Positions 33,625-42,604 are shown, numbered from the stretch's first letter. The stretch: 64,000 nucleotides of DNA from Pedobacter gandavensis (GCF_014172405.1 NZ_WNXC01000001.1:1426001-1490000); one strand, 5' to 3'. The notes: generated by a model not told the origin, from the sequence alone. Translations and numbers: made by a program.

Positions 33625-34953
33625 ATGAAATCCAAAATTACAAAAGCCGCAATGGTAGTGACGCTACTAGGCGCATCATCGCAATTATTCGCACAAGATA
33701 CCAACCCTGGCGCAACAGGCCGCTTCGGAAAAAAAGAATTCCGCACCTGGTCAATTGGTGCTCATGCCGGCGTACTTAGCTCAAACACAATTTTTAATGG
33801 TAGTGACCGTGATTTCAATACCGCTAGAGAAGCACTAGGTTATGGTGGGTATATCAAAAAACAAATTCTCCCAGCTTTAGGCCTTCAGGCTGATTTCCTT
33901 GCTGGAAAAATTAAAGGTTCAGGACCTTTAAACCCATTTGCCGGAGCAAAATATTTAGGTAACGAGAACGCTTTTGAAACTCACCTGGAATGGTCCGCAG
34001 CTTTAACAGCCGTTTACAATCTGGCTAACATTAGCATCAATAATGAAAATGCCGTTCTAATTCCCTACTTAAAAGGTGGTGTGGGTTACATGTCATCAGG
34101 TGCTAAAGTTACTGATGGTGTAACTACAGAACAAAACCACTACAAAGACGGATATTTTATCCCAGTTGGTGCAGGTTTCAAACTTGGTATCGCTAAAGGT
34201 ATTAACCTAGACTTTGGTTATGATGTAAACTTTACTAAAACAGGTGAATTTGACGGTTACAACACTGGTAAGTTTGATAAATTCTCTTACGGTCATGCAG
34301 GTATCGAATTTGCATTGGGTAGCAAATCAAAACCACAATTACAAAATTACAGCTCATTGGCTAACCTACGCAATGAAAGTGCAGAAGAAAGCGCAGCTTT
34401 AAGAAATGCATTGTCTACAGCAGAGCAAAAAATTGAGAGAGATAGAGAAATCTATGCTAAGGAAATGGGCGATGATGATCAAGATGGTGTAGCGAACAAA
34501 TTTGATAAATGTCCTGGTACTCCAGCAGGAATAGTTGTTGATGGTTCAGGATGTCCATTAGCTGCACCTAAAACTATTATCAGAGAAAAAGTTATTGTAA
34601 CTGAAGCGGACCGTAAGGTCGTAGCTGAAGCCATCAAAAACCTGGAATTTGATTTAGGAAAAGCGACAATCCGCGAAAGATCATTCCCTACTTTAAACCG
34701 TGTTGCGGCACTATTGGTAGAGAAAAACTTTAGCCTTAAATTAGCTGGTTATACAGACAACACTGGCTCTTTAGCTTTAAACAAACGTTTATCTAAAGAA
34801 AGAGCAGAATCAGTAAAAGCTTATTTAGTATCTCAAGGTGCTGACGCTTCACGTATTGAAGCAGTAGGATACGGTCCAGACCGTCCAATTGCAAGCAACA
34901 AAACTGCTGAAGGTCGTCAACAAAACCGTAGAGTTGAATTTACATTATTCTAG
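33625..34953 (+). CDS. OmpA-family outer-membrane protein with TSP3 repeat
   Basis: Starting at the ATG at 33625, the 442-residue protein has a Sec signal (MKSKITKAAMVVTLLGASSQLFAQ), an N-terminal beta-barrel (about 25-240), a TSP3-like calcium loop DDDQDGVANKFDKCPGTP (about 288-305), and a C-terminal OmpA peptidoglycan-binding domain (about 335-442, LKLAGYTDNTGS and GYGPDRPIASN with R in RQQNRRVEF). It links the outer membrane to peptidoglycan and likely is abundant. The earlier GTG at 33547 would put polar residues before the signal and is rejected. A strong terminator follows. Confidence 0.93.
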   Translation: MKSKITKAAMVVTLLGASSQLFAQDTNPGATGRFGKKEFRTWSIGAHAGVLSSNTIFNGSDRDFNTAREALGYGGYIKKQILPALGLQADFLAGKIKGSGPLNPFAGAKYLGNENAFETHLEWSAALTAVYNLANISINNENAVLIPYLKGGVGYMSSGAKVTDGVTTEQNHYKDGYFIPVGAGFKLGIAKGINLDFGYDVNFTKTGEFDGYNTGKFDKFSYGHAGIEFALGSKSKPQLQNYSSLANLRNESAEESAALRNALSTAEQKIERDREIYAKEMGDDDQDGVANKFDKCPGTPAGIVVDGSGCPLAAPKTIIREKVIVTEADRKVVAEAIKNLEFDLGKATIRERSFPTLNRVAALLVEKNFSLKLAGYTDNTGSLALNKRLSKERAESVKAYLVSQGADASRIEAVGYGPDRPIASNKTAEGRQQNRRVEFTLF

Positions 34954-34977
34954 TTTAATCAATTCATAAGTACGAAG

Positions 34978-35004
34978 ACCGGCAAGCAATTGCCGGTTTT
35001 TTTT
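34978..35004 (+). terminator. Rho-independent terminator of the OmpA-type gene
   Basis: An 8-bp perfect stem (34978-34985 with 34990-34997) closes a GCAA tetraloop and is followed by a run of T residues, 25 nt after the stop at 34953. Confidence 0.88.
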
Positions 35005-35024
35005 ATGCGCAAAACCCTGTGATT

Positions 35025-35387
35025 CTAAAAGGAATCGGGCTCACGCTCTGGGATAAATATACCTGCTACATTCATGGTTTGACTGCCATCAGGCAGCGTA
35101 AATGTCAACTTCATACTTTCGATATCCGTACGGTCTATCGCACTACATACATTAAACTCTTCTAGCTGATAGGTAACGACCAAGCTCCCCTTCCCTCCCG
35201 CTTCCAGTTTCAGACTGTCGGCGATGAGGTTCACATGGCGTACCTTTTCTCTGGTATGATAACCCTGGATCATGAGCGCCAAGGGTTCCTTCTGTGCTTC
35301 CAACAGTTGAAGTACTGCCCTTTCTTGTTCATTCTGATATAAAGCATAAAAATCTTCCCCGAGATTGATGTTTAAAAAGTGCTGCAT
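35025..35387 (-). CDS. Hypothetical protein
   Basis: A 120-residue, soluble-looking protein (MQHFLNINLGEDFYALY...). The text after residue 60 alternates hydrophobic and polar residues (SLVVTYQLEEFNVCSAIDR, SMKLTFTLPDGSQ), suggesting a small beta fold. It lacks signal, membrane segment or recognised motif. The gene is isolated, convergent with the OmpA-type gene. Confidence 0.55.
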   Translation of the reverse strand: MQHFLNINLGEDFYALYQNEQERAVLQLLEAQKEPLALMIQGYHTREKVRHVNLIADSLKLEAGGKGSLVVTYQLEEFNVCSAIDRTDIESMKLTFTLPDGSQTMNVAGIFIPEREPDSF

Positions 35388-35457
35388 AATGGTTGATTGT
35401 TAGCTAAAATTAAGGTTTAAAATACAGATTAAAGCTTAATTGGATTCCTATACATCA

Positions 35458-35492
35458 GAAAAGGCCTGAGTTTTTAAACCCAAGCCTTTTCC
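35458..35492 (-). terminator. Terminator downstream of the TerC gene
   Basis: An inverted repeat with AAAAGGC/GCCTTTT outer arms and a partly paired inner stem lies 39 nt after the stop at 35531 (- strand). T-rich flanks on both strands fit a bidirectional terminator. Confidence 0.6.
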
Positions 35493-35530
35493 GATTGCTC
35501 AATTGTGCCGTTTCATCAGCCTTAAAAGGC

Positions 35531-36523
35531 TTATTGTGCTGCTTTTTCTTTCGGCACAAAAATGATGGAAGCAATTACTGCTAGAATCAATACCCCTGCA
35601 ACAATCGACAATGATAGCGGTGAAGAAATATGATAGAACGGTGCGATCACCATTTTAACTCCAATGAAGGTTAAGATGATTGCCAAACCATATTTCAACA
35701 AGCTGAACATGTGGATGAAATTCGCCAATAGGAAATACAGGGCTCTTAAACCCAGGATGGCAAAAATATTAGAAGTATATAAAATCAGTGGATCATCAGG
35801 AGCAATCGCAAAAATCGCAGGGATCGAATCTACTGCGAAAAGTAAATCCGTAAACTCGATTACTGCAACCACTACCAATAGTGGTGTAGCTACTCTAATT
35901 CCGTTTTCTACCGTGAAAAATTTAGCACCATCAAATTCCTTGCTTACTTTAAAGAACTTATAAATCAAACGTGCACCGGCACTTTTGCTAAAATCTTTTT
36001 CCTCATCATCATCGTCATCTGCAACCCAAGATTTGATACCTGCATAGATTAAGAAGAGACCAAAAATTAACAAGATCACATTGATGCGCATCACATGACC
36101 AAACAGGGTCATTTCAGGTAAATAGGTTAAGTTAATCAGTCCGACGCCAGCAAAAATGAAGATCGCACGGAACAATAACGCGCCAATAATACCCCAGAAC
36201 AACACTTTATGGTGTAATTCTTTTGGCACTTTAAAGAATCCGAATACCAGGATAAAGACAAAGAGGTTATCTACCGATAATGCCTTTTCAATCCAGTAAG
36301 CCGATTGAAATTGTGTAAACTTTTCAAACCCTGAGGTAACGTAAATTACCCCACTAAATGCCATAGATAAAGTAATCCATACTATAGACCATATTGCAGC
36401 TTCTTTGCTGGTTACGGCATGAACCTTTTTATTAAAAACGCCCAAATCCAGCAGTAGCATCACGACGACCAGCACTGCAAACCCGAGGATTACCCCAGGA
36501 TGATTAATTAAATTATTATCCAT
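35531..36523 (-). CDS. terC: TerC-family integral membrane protein
   Basis: 330 residues with about nine membrane helices. It has the TerC signature elements SIVWITLSMAFSGV, YWIEKALSVDNLFVFIL (charged Glu and Asp within the helix), KVLFWGIIGALLFRAIFI and the DLLFAVDSIPAIFAI segment. TerC/Alx proteins are implicated in tellurite resistance and in manganese or metal-ion export. It is the last gene of the ter run, 38 nt after an unrecognised protein, and followed by a terminator. Confidence 0.9.
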   Translation of the reverse strand: MDNNLINHPGVILGFAVLVVVMLLLDLGVFNKKVHAVTSKEAAIWSIVWITLSMAFSGVIYVTSGFEKFTQFQSAYWIEKALSVDNLFVFILVFGFFKVPKELHHKVLFWGIIGALLFRAIFIFAGVGLINLTYLPEMTLFGHVMRINVILLIFGLFLIYAGIKSWVADDDDDEEKDFSKSAGARLIYKFFKVSKEFDGAKFFTVENGIRVATPLLVVVAVIEFTDLLFAVDSIPAIFAIAPDDPLILYTSNIFAILGLRALYFLLANFIHMFSLLKYGLAIILTFIGVKMVIAPFYHISSPLSLSIVAGVLILAVIASIIFVPKEKAAQ

Positions 36524-36561
36524 GTTTTACTTTATTGTTTTAATTTACTTTGATAAAAATG

Positions 36562-37524
36562 CTAAAAAAGATCGGTTTTAAGCATCGCTTTTAAAATATT
36601 CGCCTGTACATCGAAATTATTCAAATGATCCAGAAAATCTATGTCTGAAATTTTCAGATAATTTTCCTCTAATAGGTCAATAATTTCCTTCGGAATATAG
36701 GTTTTAAGGGCCGCAGCACTACTTTCCAATTTATCGTTCTTATAGGAAAGCTCCTGAATCATCTTTTCTTTTTCTGACAGATTGTTTGTCCAATCCACAT
36801 CCTTCAAGACCTCCATATCACAAAACAGGAAGAGATTCCTGTTCGGGAAAAAGAGGAAGTATCGGTCTACTTCTACGAATTTATAGACCTCAATGATCAT
36901 TTGCCCTGACTTTAATCCGCAGAAAAACTCCGTTTTAAAATCATACTTACATAGGGTACCCATTAATTTTCTTTCGATCGTAGCGTGGATGTTCAAATAC
37001 ACATCTTTCGGATCGTATTGAATCAGTTCACTCAACTGATCAGGAGTAATGTTATAATAAAAGTCTTTAGCATACCTGGAGCTAAATGAATTGATGTTTT
37101 TTGAAAAAGGAAAATCAGTACTCAACTCCGACAGCACTTCAAACAACTTCCTTAGGGACAAATTGACCTTTAAGGCTTGCTTCTGCTTGTCTAAATTGAA
37201 ATTACGATCGGTAAAGACGGAATTACTCATCCGCTCTATCAGTTCCTTATTCAGCTCTATTTCATCATAGATCAGGCTGACATTCTTTTCATTATTCTTT
37301 TTAATCTTTCTGAGCAGTTCAATCACACTGGATGTAAACTGTACATGAAAAAGCTCCAGTTTATCGATATCCAATTCTTCATTCTGCTCAAATAACTGAT
37401 GAATCACCTGACTGCGCAGGTAAATTTTATAAACCGCTTCTTCTTCAAAAAACACAGAGAGCAGCTGCAAGCGGCTGATCTCTGTGCGGGATTCTTTTAA
37501 AATATTATTACGGCGGTCATCCAT
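36562..37524 (-). CDS. Uncharacterised protein in the ter cluster
   Basis: A 320-residue, mostly helical cytoplasmic protein, rich in Glu, Lys and Asn. It has an N-terminal helical bundle (about 1-130: RRNNILKESRTEISRLQLLSV), a beta-like central part (FKTEFFCGLKSGQMIIEVYKFVEVDRYFLFFP, about 195-225), and a C-terminal helical part. I recognise no catalytic motif or domain. It sits 8 nt downstream of TelA and 38 nt upstream of TerC, so it should work with the ter proteins, maybe as an adaptor. Confidence 0.65.
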   Translation of the reverse strand: MDDRRNNILKESRTEISRLQLLSVFFEEEAVYKIYLRSQVIHQLFEQNEELDIDKLELFHVQFTSSVIELLRKIKKNNEKNVSLIYDEIELNKELIERMSNSVFTDRNFNLDKQKQALKVNLSLRKLFEVLSELSTDFPFSKNINSFSSRYAKDFYYNITPDQLSELIQYDPKDVYLNIHATIERKLMGTLCKYDFKTEFFCGLKSGQMIIEVYKFVEVDRYFLFFPNRNLFLFCDMEVLKDVDWTNNLSEKEKMIQELSYKNDKLESSAAALKTYIPKEIIDLLEENYLKISDIDFLDHLNNFDVQANILKAMLKTDLF

Positions 37525-37532
37525 CGATTTTT

Positions 37533-38636
37533 TTAATTAACTCGCGTCACGTTCTTTTTCAATTCAGTTTCCAGCGTTTTCAATTCTCCATCTAACACCC
37601 TTCTGCTCTGCTCTCCTGCCTCATGAATTTTCTTCACCTCATTCAAGGTTTCGATCAACGATTGCGTAGTCATTTTCAGGGTATCCAAAGACACCACTGT
37701 TTTTTCATTCTCTCTGGCTACATCAATACTATTCTGTTTCAGCATTTCTGCATTCTTCTGTAAAATCGTATTGGTGGTGTCAGAAATTTTCTTCTGCATT
37801 TCTACATTGGCTTTTTGCCTTTGTAGTGCAACAGCGATGGTCAACTGATTTTTCCATACCGGAATCGTGGTAGAAACAATCGACTGCGCTTTTTCGGCGA
37901 TAGACGTATTGTTATTCTGCACTACTCTGATCTGAGCTAAAGATTGTAACATGATAAAGCGAACAATTTTCATGTCTGCCAAACGTCTGTCTAATCGGGT
38001 TACGAAATCTCTTAAATCAGCGATCTCATAATCCTCATAATCAGCGGCACTGGCTTCCATTTCCGTTAACTTCTGCTTCAGTTCTTCATATTTAAGTTGT
38101 CCTGAAATGATCAGGTCTTCCATCTGATGGATATACGCCACATTGTTATCAAACATAGTTTGCAACGAGCTATTGTCCTTAATTGAATTTAATCGCCCAG
38201 CCTTAATCTTATTGGTGATTTTGTCAATGTTATTGACCACCACATCATATTTTTGGAAGAGTTTTTTAACATCAACTACCAGGTTCTTAAGGAAAGGGAT
38301 TTTTGAAATGAAAGATTTAAAACCACTCTGTTCCAATTCAGAAACATCAATATAATTAAGCTCGCTCAATAATTCATTAATCAATCCACCTACTTCTCCG
38401 CTATTCTGAGTTCTTACAGATGATAGAAAATCATTACTGTATTTCTCCATAGAATTCTGCGCTTCCACCCCATAATTAAGGATAGAATTAACATCAGAAG
38501 GCTGTAATGATTTATTAATCTCATTATACTTTTTCACTTCTTCCGGAGTGATGGTTGTCAAATCAACATTTCCATCCTTATCCAGTTTTACAGGAACCGG
38601 GCTAAGGCTTTCGGTCGTAATCGGGGTTATTTCCAT
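37533..38636 (-). CDS. telA: TelA-family toxic-anion resistance protein
   Basis: The 367-residue protein has the long helical, coiled-coil composition of TelA (KlaA) proteins. Typical segments are FKSFISKIPFLKNLVVDVKKLFQKY, LQTMFDNNVAYIHQMEDLI, and RRLADMKIVRFIMLQSLAQIRVVQNNN followed by IVSTTIPVWKNQLTIAVALQ. TelA proteins confer tellurite/toxic anion tolerance in ter operons; the mechanism is unknown. It is soluble and probably forms complexes with TerD-type proteins at the membrane. It lies 32 nt after TerD genes in the same run. Confidence 0.9.
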   Translation of the reverse strand: MEITPITTESLSPVPVKLDKDGNVDLTTITPEEVKKYNEINKSLQPSDVNSILNYGVEAQNSMEKYSNDFLSSVRTQNSGEVGGLINELLSELNYIDVSELEQSGFKSFISKIPFLKNLVVDVKKLFQKYDVVVNNIDKITNKIKAGRLNSIKDNSSLQTMFDNNVAYIHQMEDLIISGQLKYEELKQKLTEMEASAADYEDYEIADLRDFVTRLDRRLADMKIVRFIMLQSLAQIRVVQNNNTSIAEKAQSIVSTTIPVWKNQLTIAVALQRQKANVEMQKKISDTTNTILQKNAEMLKQNSIDVARENEKTVVSLDTLKMTTQSLIETLNEVKKIHEAGEQSRRVLDGELKTLETELKKNVTRVN

Positions 38637-38668
38637 AATTCAATAAAATGTCCTTTACCTTTTAGACG

Positions 38669-39283
38669 TTATAAATAGCTTTGTGTTACTGTATTTACAG
38701 TTTCTTCTAATTTCTTGTCTTTGGTAGGCTCTCCGATGGCATTGAATTTCCATTCTCCGTTTTTCTTGTAGAATACACCCAATACCATAGAAACATGACC
38801 AGCAAATCCTGCGCCATTTGCAATATCATAAGTTGCAAACACCTCTCTTACTTGTTTTGGATTTCCTTCGTAAATACGAATTGAAGCAAAAGGAATCGTT
38901 CCAAAATCATGACCTCTAAAGCTATTCAATACGAATGCGACATAGTCAACAGCCGGATTAAGTTGGGAGAAATCTAAGGTAATCACCTCATTATCCAGAC
39001 CATCATCACCGCCCATATCACCTGTTAAGTCGTCACCACTATGTTTTACAGCACCATCTTTCGATTTTAAACTGCCGAAATAAATGACATCTACCAGTTG
39101 TTTTTTATCATTGTACAAAGCACAACTCGCGTCCAAATCTACTGCTTCTTTGCTTTTACCAAAACCAAACATGCCTTTTTTCTCAATGGCACCCCAGTTA
39201 ATTCCTACACAAATATTTTGAAGCTTGCTTCCGTTACTTTTTTCAAGACTGATACGCTGTCCTTTTTGAAGATTGATTGCCAT
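38669..39283 (-). CDS. terD: TerD-family calcium-binding stress protein (copy 1)
   Basis: The 204-residue protein has the TerD fold pattern: MAINLQKGQRISLEK, DLDASCALYNDKKQLVD, the acidic Ca-binding loop HSGDDLTGDMGGDDGLDNEVITLDF (about 81-105) and VAFVLNSFRGHDFG. Paralogous with the next gene upstream. TerD domains bind two Ca2+ ions and are part of membrane-linked stress complexes. A KGMFGFGKS insertion near residue 40 distinguishes this copy. Spacer to the other TerD gene is 6 nt. Confidence 0.93.
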   Translation of the reverse strand: MAINLQKGQRISLEKSNGSKLQNICVGINWGAIEKKGMFGFGKSKEAVDLDASCALYNDKKQLVDVIYFGSLKSKDGAVKHSGDDLTGDMGGDDGLDNEVITLDFSQLNPAVDYVAFVLNSFRGHDFGTIPFASIRIYEGNPKQVREVFATYDIANGAGFAGHVSMVLGVFYKKNGEWKFNAIGEPTKDKKLEETVNTVTQSYL

Positions 39284-39289
39284 AATTTC

Positions 39290-39844
39290 TTATTGATATT
39301 TATTTAAATAATCTTGTAAACCACCTTTCATGCCCATACCTACGGCTTCGAATTTCCATTTTCCTTCACGTTTGTAAATTCTACCGAATTCTACAGCAGT
39401 TTCAATTGAAAAATCTTCTTCCAGTTCATACTTTAAGATCACCTCATTTGAAACGGCATCAAAAATACGTACGAAAGAGTTTCTAACCTGACCAAAATTC
39501 TGTTTTCTGCCTTCTGCATCATGGATCGTTACCACAACACAGATCTCATTAACTTTAGGATCAATTTTAGTTAAATCAATTTTGATTTGCTCATCATCAC
39601 CAGCGCCATCACCTGTTAGGTTATCACCTGTATGTTCTACAGCGCCATCTGGAGAAACCAGGTTATTGTAAAATACCAGGTTTTGATCAGACACCAATTT
39701 TTTTTGATCACCTAACATAAAAATCGATGCATCTAAGTCAAATGCTGTACCTGTAGTAGAACTATTGGTATCCCATCCAAGACCGATCGTAAATTTAGGA
39801 GCATCAATGTTCTCCCTTTGTCCTTTTTGCAAGTTAATTGCCAT
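39290..39844 (-). CDS. terD: TerD-family calcium-binding stress protein (copy 2)
   Basis: 184 residues. It shares the start MAINLQKGQR with its neighbour and has GLGWDTNSSTTGTAFDLDASIFML, the Ca-binding loop GDNLTGDGAGDDEQIKIDL (about 77-95) and EICVVVTIHDAEGRKQNFGQV. It is closer to canonical TerD/TerE length than the neighbour. It is the first gene of the ter run that continues through TelA and TerC, so its promoter should lie in the 581-bp region upstream. Confidence 0.93.
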   Translation of the reverse strand: MAINLQKGQRENIDAPKFTIGLGWDTNSSTTGTAFDLDASIFMLGDQKKLVSDQNLVFYNNLVSPDGAVEHTGDNLTGDGAGDDEQIKIDLTKIDPKVNEICVVVTIHDAEGRKQNFGQVRNSFVRIFDAVSNEVILKYELEEDFSIETAVEFGRIYKREGKWKFEAVGMGMKGGLQDYLNKYQ

Positions 39845-40198
39845 ATTTAATCAATTTTTAAATTATAATCAATAATTAACAATACTGTTTTAAGCTGATA
39901 ATTCAGCATTGATTTTGGGTAATTTACCAATTCCAATACTAAAATTACCGCGCTTTATCAGTACCTGCAAAATATCATTTTTTAACTGAAAAAACTAGCT
40001 TTTTAATGTAAAAAACAACTTTTTCAGCACCTGATACCATCGGATTTGAAGATCTGATGACAATTATTCCCGGCCAATCAATTCTGTTGACTTAGTAAGG
40101 AGTTAGATTCCATAGTTTTGCTTAAAATGCCAAAGCATTTGAACTCCTGCGGACTTCCTTATTCAGTAGGAATGAGGTTATAAAACAGCTATATACTA

Positions 40199-40339
40199 AG
40201 GATATACTCAGGCCTTGGCATGTTATTGCGGTATTCTTGAGATACTATTTAAATGTAGTTGATGTGTTCCTGAATATACCAACTACATAGCAACTATATA
40301 GAAAGTATATGGCAAGCCCTGATTATACCCTGAGTATAC
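40199..40339. repeat. Imperfect long inverted repeat with TATAC/TATACTCAGG motifs
   Basis: The left outer arm around 40199-40220 pairs with 40306-40327 (about 18 of 22 positions), and a perfect 9-bp inner pair joins 40253-40261 with 40280-40288. The motif GGTATACTCAGG or close variants occurs several times, including 40328-40339 in reverse. It may be a REP/MITE-like element or a structured leader. Confidence 0.5.
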
Positions 40340-40371
40340 CCTGTGACTTCCCTTTAAATACACAGCCAAAA

Positions 40372-40403
40372 AAAGACTCCTGCATTTTCATGCAGGAGTC
40401 TTT
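40372..40403 (-). terminator. Terminator of the phosphoribosyltransferase/HAD operon
   Basis: A 13-bp perfect stem (40372-40384 with 40391-40403) with a 6-nt loop is followed on the minus strand by seven T residues, 23 nt after the stop at 40426. Confidence 0.88.
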
Positions 40404-40425
40404 GGTTTAAAACTAAAAAATCGTC

Positions 40426-41262
40426 TTAACTTAATTTGTAAGCCTGTTGATTCAAGTAACTTTTCAAATGATTTAAATTCCCTTCATACGACGGGATCGT
40501 ATGATAACTATTTCCCAATGACAAATCATATAAGCTGTTCATGAACGCCGAATTTTGTCGTTCCAGGAAAACACTGAAACTCTCAAAATCACTGTTCAAA
40601 ATATATTTTACAATCCGGGTATTTATCGCAAAGTTTCCGCTTTTAATGATTTCATCCAGGTCAAAAATAGATTTCACCAAATGATAGTTCAGGTGGTTTT
40701 CAATATTTGGATGTATATTTTTATTCACTAGCTCTGCAAAATAGAGCATGTGAATATCGTTTTTCAAGCCATATTCTTTCACCATTTTCAGGATCATTCG
40801 CTCATGACTACCAGTAATTTTGATGTCATCCAGGAAAAGCAAGGTTTTACCTTCCAGAAAGCCTTTGTCAATATGAAAAGAATCATTTCCAATCAGTTCC
40901 ATCCTTTCTTCCGCACTTAGTCCGCCGTAATCCTCTTTGTAGGTGATGGTTCGGTGGACTTTTGCTTCCTGAACCACCAGTCCACCATGCTCCACCAACC
41001 AACGGTTCAATTGCGCTACAAATGCATTTTTCATGGCAAAAGTCGCTGTTGGAATGAAACAATAAGGACTAGAAATCACTACAATCTGTTCTGTAATCAG
41101 ATTCTCTTGCAGGTAATACTTGATAAAACCCTCGGCCAGGTCTTTTCCGAAAGACTTAGACACCAGGTCATCACCAAATTTAAAGCGACTATAATCATCT
41201 GCTGAAAACCCGAAATTAACGGTATCATTTATTTTATGGAGGGAATAGGTATATGGAATCAT
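40426..41262 (-). CDS. Phosphoribosyltransferase of the ter-associated type
   Basis: In this 278-residue protein the PRPP-binding loop is plain: LLFLDDIKITGS (residues 141-152; four hydrophobic residues, two Asp, then T-G). An upstream IVVISSPYCFIPTAT segment resembles the PPi-loop strand of type I PRTases. The C-terminal 100 residues are helical. PRTases of this sort accompany ter operons together with HAD phosphatases and have been proposed to make a nucleoside-like metabolite; that role is not proven. Its start overlaps the HAD gene stop by 4 nt. Confidence 0.78.
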   Translation of the reverse strand: MIPYTYSLHKINDTVNFGFSADDYSRFKFGDDLVSKSFGKDLAEGFIKYYLQENLITEQIVVISSPYCFIPTATFAMKNAFVAQLNRWLVEHGGLVVQEAKVHRTITYKEDYGGLSAEERMELIGNDSFHIDKGFLEGKTLLFLDDIKITGSHERMILKMVKEYGLKNDIHMLYFAELVNKNIHPNIENHLNYHLVKSIFDLDEIIKSGNFAINTRIVKYILNSDFESFSVFLERQNSAFMNSLYDLSLGNSYHTIPSYEGNLNHLKSYLNQQAYKLS

Positions 41263-41954
41263 GAGCGTAATTGTAAAATTGATAAATGATTTGAATTGAT
41301 GAGCAGGGTGTTGATTCCCATCGCCTTTGCCCCTTTCACATCTGCAATCGGGTTATCGCCGATATGTATAATTTCATGGAGTCCAATTTCAGGATGTCTG
41401 TCCTGATCGATTGTATCCAGCATCAGCTGAAAGAATTTGGGGTTGGGTTTAGACAGGCGCATTTCGTCTGAGTACAATTGAAAATCCAACAAGTCGGTCA
41501 GCTGTAAATGATCCAGCACTTTTCTTAGCGTTTTTCCTCTGATAAAACCGGTATTACTCAAAATATTTGCGGTGCTTAATCCAGTAGACTTCAACTCGGT
41601 TAATACCCTCAAAGAGTCTTCACTGTATAGCAATGGCATATGATTCAACAATAAGCTTTCCATTTCCAGATATAACTCCTCCATATCCAATCCCTGGAAT
41701 TCCGTTGAATAATCATTGATGATGCTAATCACCATCAGATACATTTCATCGGCATCTATATTTTTTCCTGTCTTCTCATTGATGGCATTCACCATCAAGT
41801 CGACTTGTCTAAATATGAACGCAACTTCCGCTATCGTTTTCTTTTTGGAATTAAAATGGGCATGAAAATATTTTGTCCTTTCCGTTTTAAAGGCTGGATT
41901 GGACTTGATCAAGGTTAGCCAAAGATCAAATGAATAATGTTTATAAAGGGGCAT
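41259..41954 (-). CDS. HAD-superfamily hydrolase paired with the phosphoribosyltransferase
   Basis: 231 residues with HAD motif I as HYSFDLWLTLIKS. Nucleophile D10 is kept, but the second Asp of DxD is Trp (DLW), as in some non-phosphatase or atypical HADs. Motif II (NILSNTGF), Lys in RLSKPNPKFF, and motif IV IHIGDNPIADVKGAKAMG are present. The cap is helical, about 25-110. It overlaps the phosphoribosyltransferase gene by 4 nt, implying joint function in the ter-associated pathway. Loss of the general acid Asp leaves the reaction uncertain. Confidence 0.78.
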   Translation of the reverse strand: MPLYKHYSFDLWLTLIKSNPAFKTERTKYFHAHFNSKKKTIAEVAFIFRQVDLMVNAINEKTGKNIDADEMYLMVISIINDYSTEFQGLDMEELYLEMESLLLNHMPLLYSEDSLRVLTELKSTGLSTANILSNTGFIRGKTLRKVLDHLQLTDLLDFQLYSDEMRLSKPNPKFFQLMLDTIDQDRHPEIGLHEIIHIGDNPIADVKGAKAMGINTLLINSNHLSILQLRS

Positions 41955-42004
41955 CTGTGTGTTTAGAATAGATTAGGGAGGGTAATGTTACAAATTTCGC
42001 CGGA

Positions 42005-42571
42005 CTATTTGATTTTATCCAATGGTTTTCTCGGGTTAGCGTTGGAGTCTCTGTATTTGCTAGGACTTAAGCCGGTAATCGATTTAAACTGCGCAGATAA
42101 ATGTGCGCTGCTGCTATATCCCATCTTATAGGCAATTTCATTGAGGTTTAATTCTCCATATTCCAACAACTCCTTCACCTTTTCAATTTTCTGTTGAATG
42201 ATATATTTTTCGATGGTGATTCCTTCTACGTCAGAAAACAACCGACTCAGGTAGGCATAATCTTTATCCAAACGGTCCGCAATGACGGTGATCAGACTCT
42301 GGTTGAGCGCATTCAAATCAGAATAATGAACCAGTTCAATCACCTTATTTTTAACCTGTTCAATCAGCTGATCTTTTTCCTTATCCATCAGTTCAAAACC
42401 CAGCATTTGCATCGTTGCCGATATATCCTGCAGCTGATTGGGATTCGGGTCTGGTACCACCTCCACTTTACCTAAGCTGATGTCCTTTACCTCGAAGTGA
42501 AGTTGCTCCAATTGCTGACGTACAATCATCACACAACGCTCGCAAACCATATTTTTTACATATAACACCAT
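42005..42571 (-). CDS. AraC-type regulator with HMA-like metal-binding N-terminus
   Basis: The 188-residue protein has an N-terminal domain (about 1-70) that looks like a heavy-metal-associated fold: LYVKNMVCERCVMIVRQQLEQLHFEV with CERC at 10-13. The C-terminal domain (about 85-180) is an AraC double helix-turn-helix: LNLNEIAYKMGYSSSAHLSAQFKSITGLSPSKYR. The CxxC may sense a metal ion or act through thiols. A GGAG-type ribosome site precedes the start, unusual for this window. It is divergent from the Bcr/CflA pump at 42772, a possible target. Confidence 0.85.
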   Translation of the reverse strand: MVLYVKNMVCERCVMIVRQQLEQLHFEVKDISLGKVEVVPDPNPNQLQDISATMQMLGFELMDKEKDQLIEQVKNKVIELVHYSDLNALNQSLITVIADRLDKDYAYLSRLFSDVEGITIEKYIIQQKIEKVKELLEYGELNLNEIAYKMGYSSSAHLSAQFKSITGLSPSKYRDSNANPRKPLDKIK

Positions 42572-42604
42572 AATTCTATCTCTCCGGAGGTTAAAACGAA
42601 ATTA

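Larger units (their letters stand above)
39845..40425. other. 581-bp intergenic region between the ter run and the phosphoribosyltransferase gene
   Basis: This gene-free stretch holds, from left to right, an AT-rich part that should contain the terD promoter, about 150 bp without visible structure, an imperfect palindrome near 40199-40339, and a terminator at 40372-40403. Only very short, unconvincing open frames are present. Confidence 0.6.

Noticed and set aside
40129..40185. Short open frame (about 18 codons) in the ter intergenic region
   Set aside because: No hydrophobic helix, no coupling to a neighbour and no start signal, unlike the 26-codon gene at 23610.
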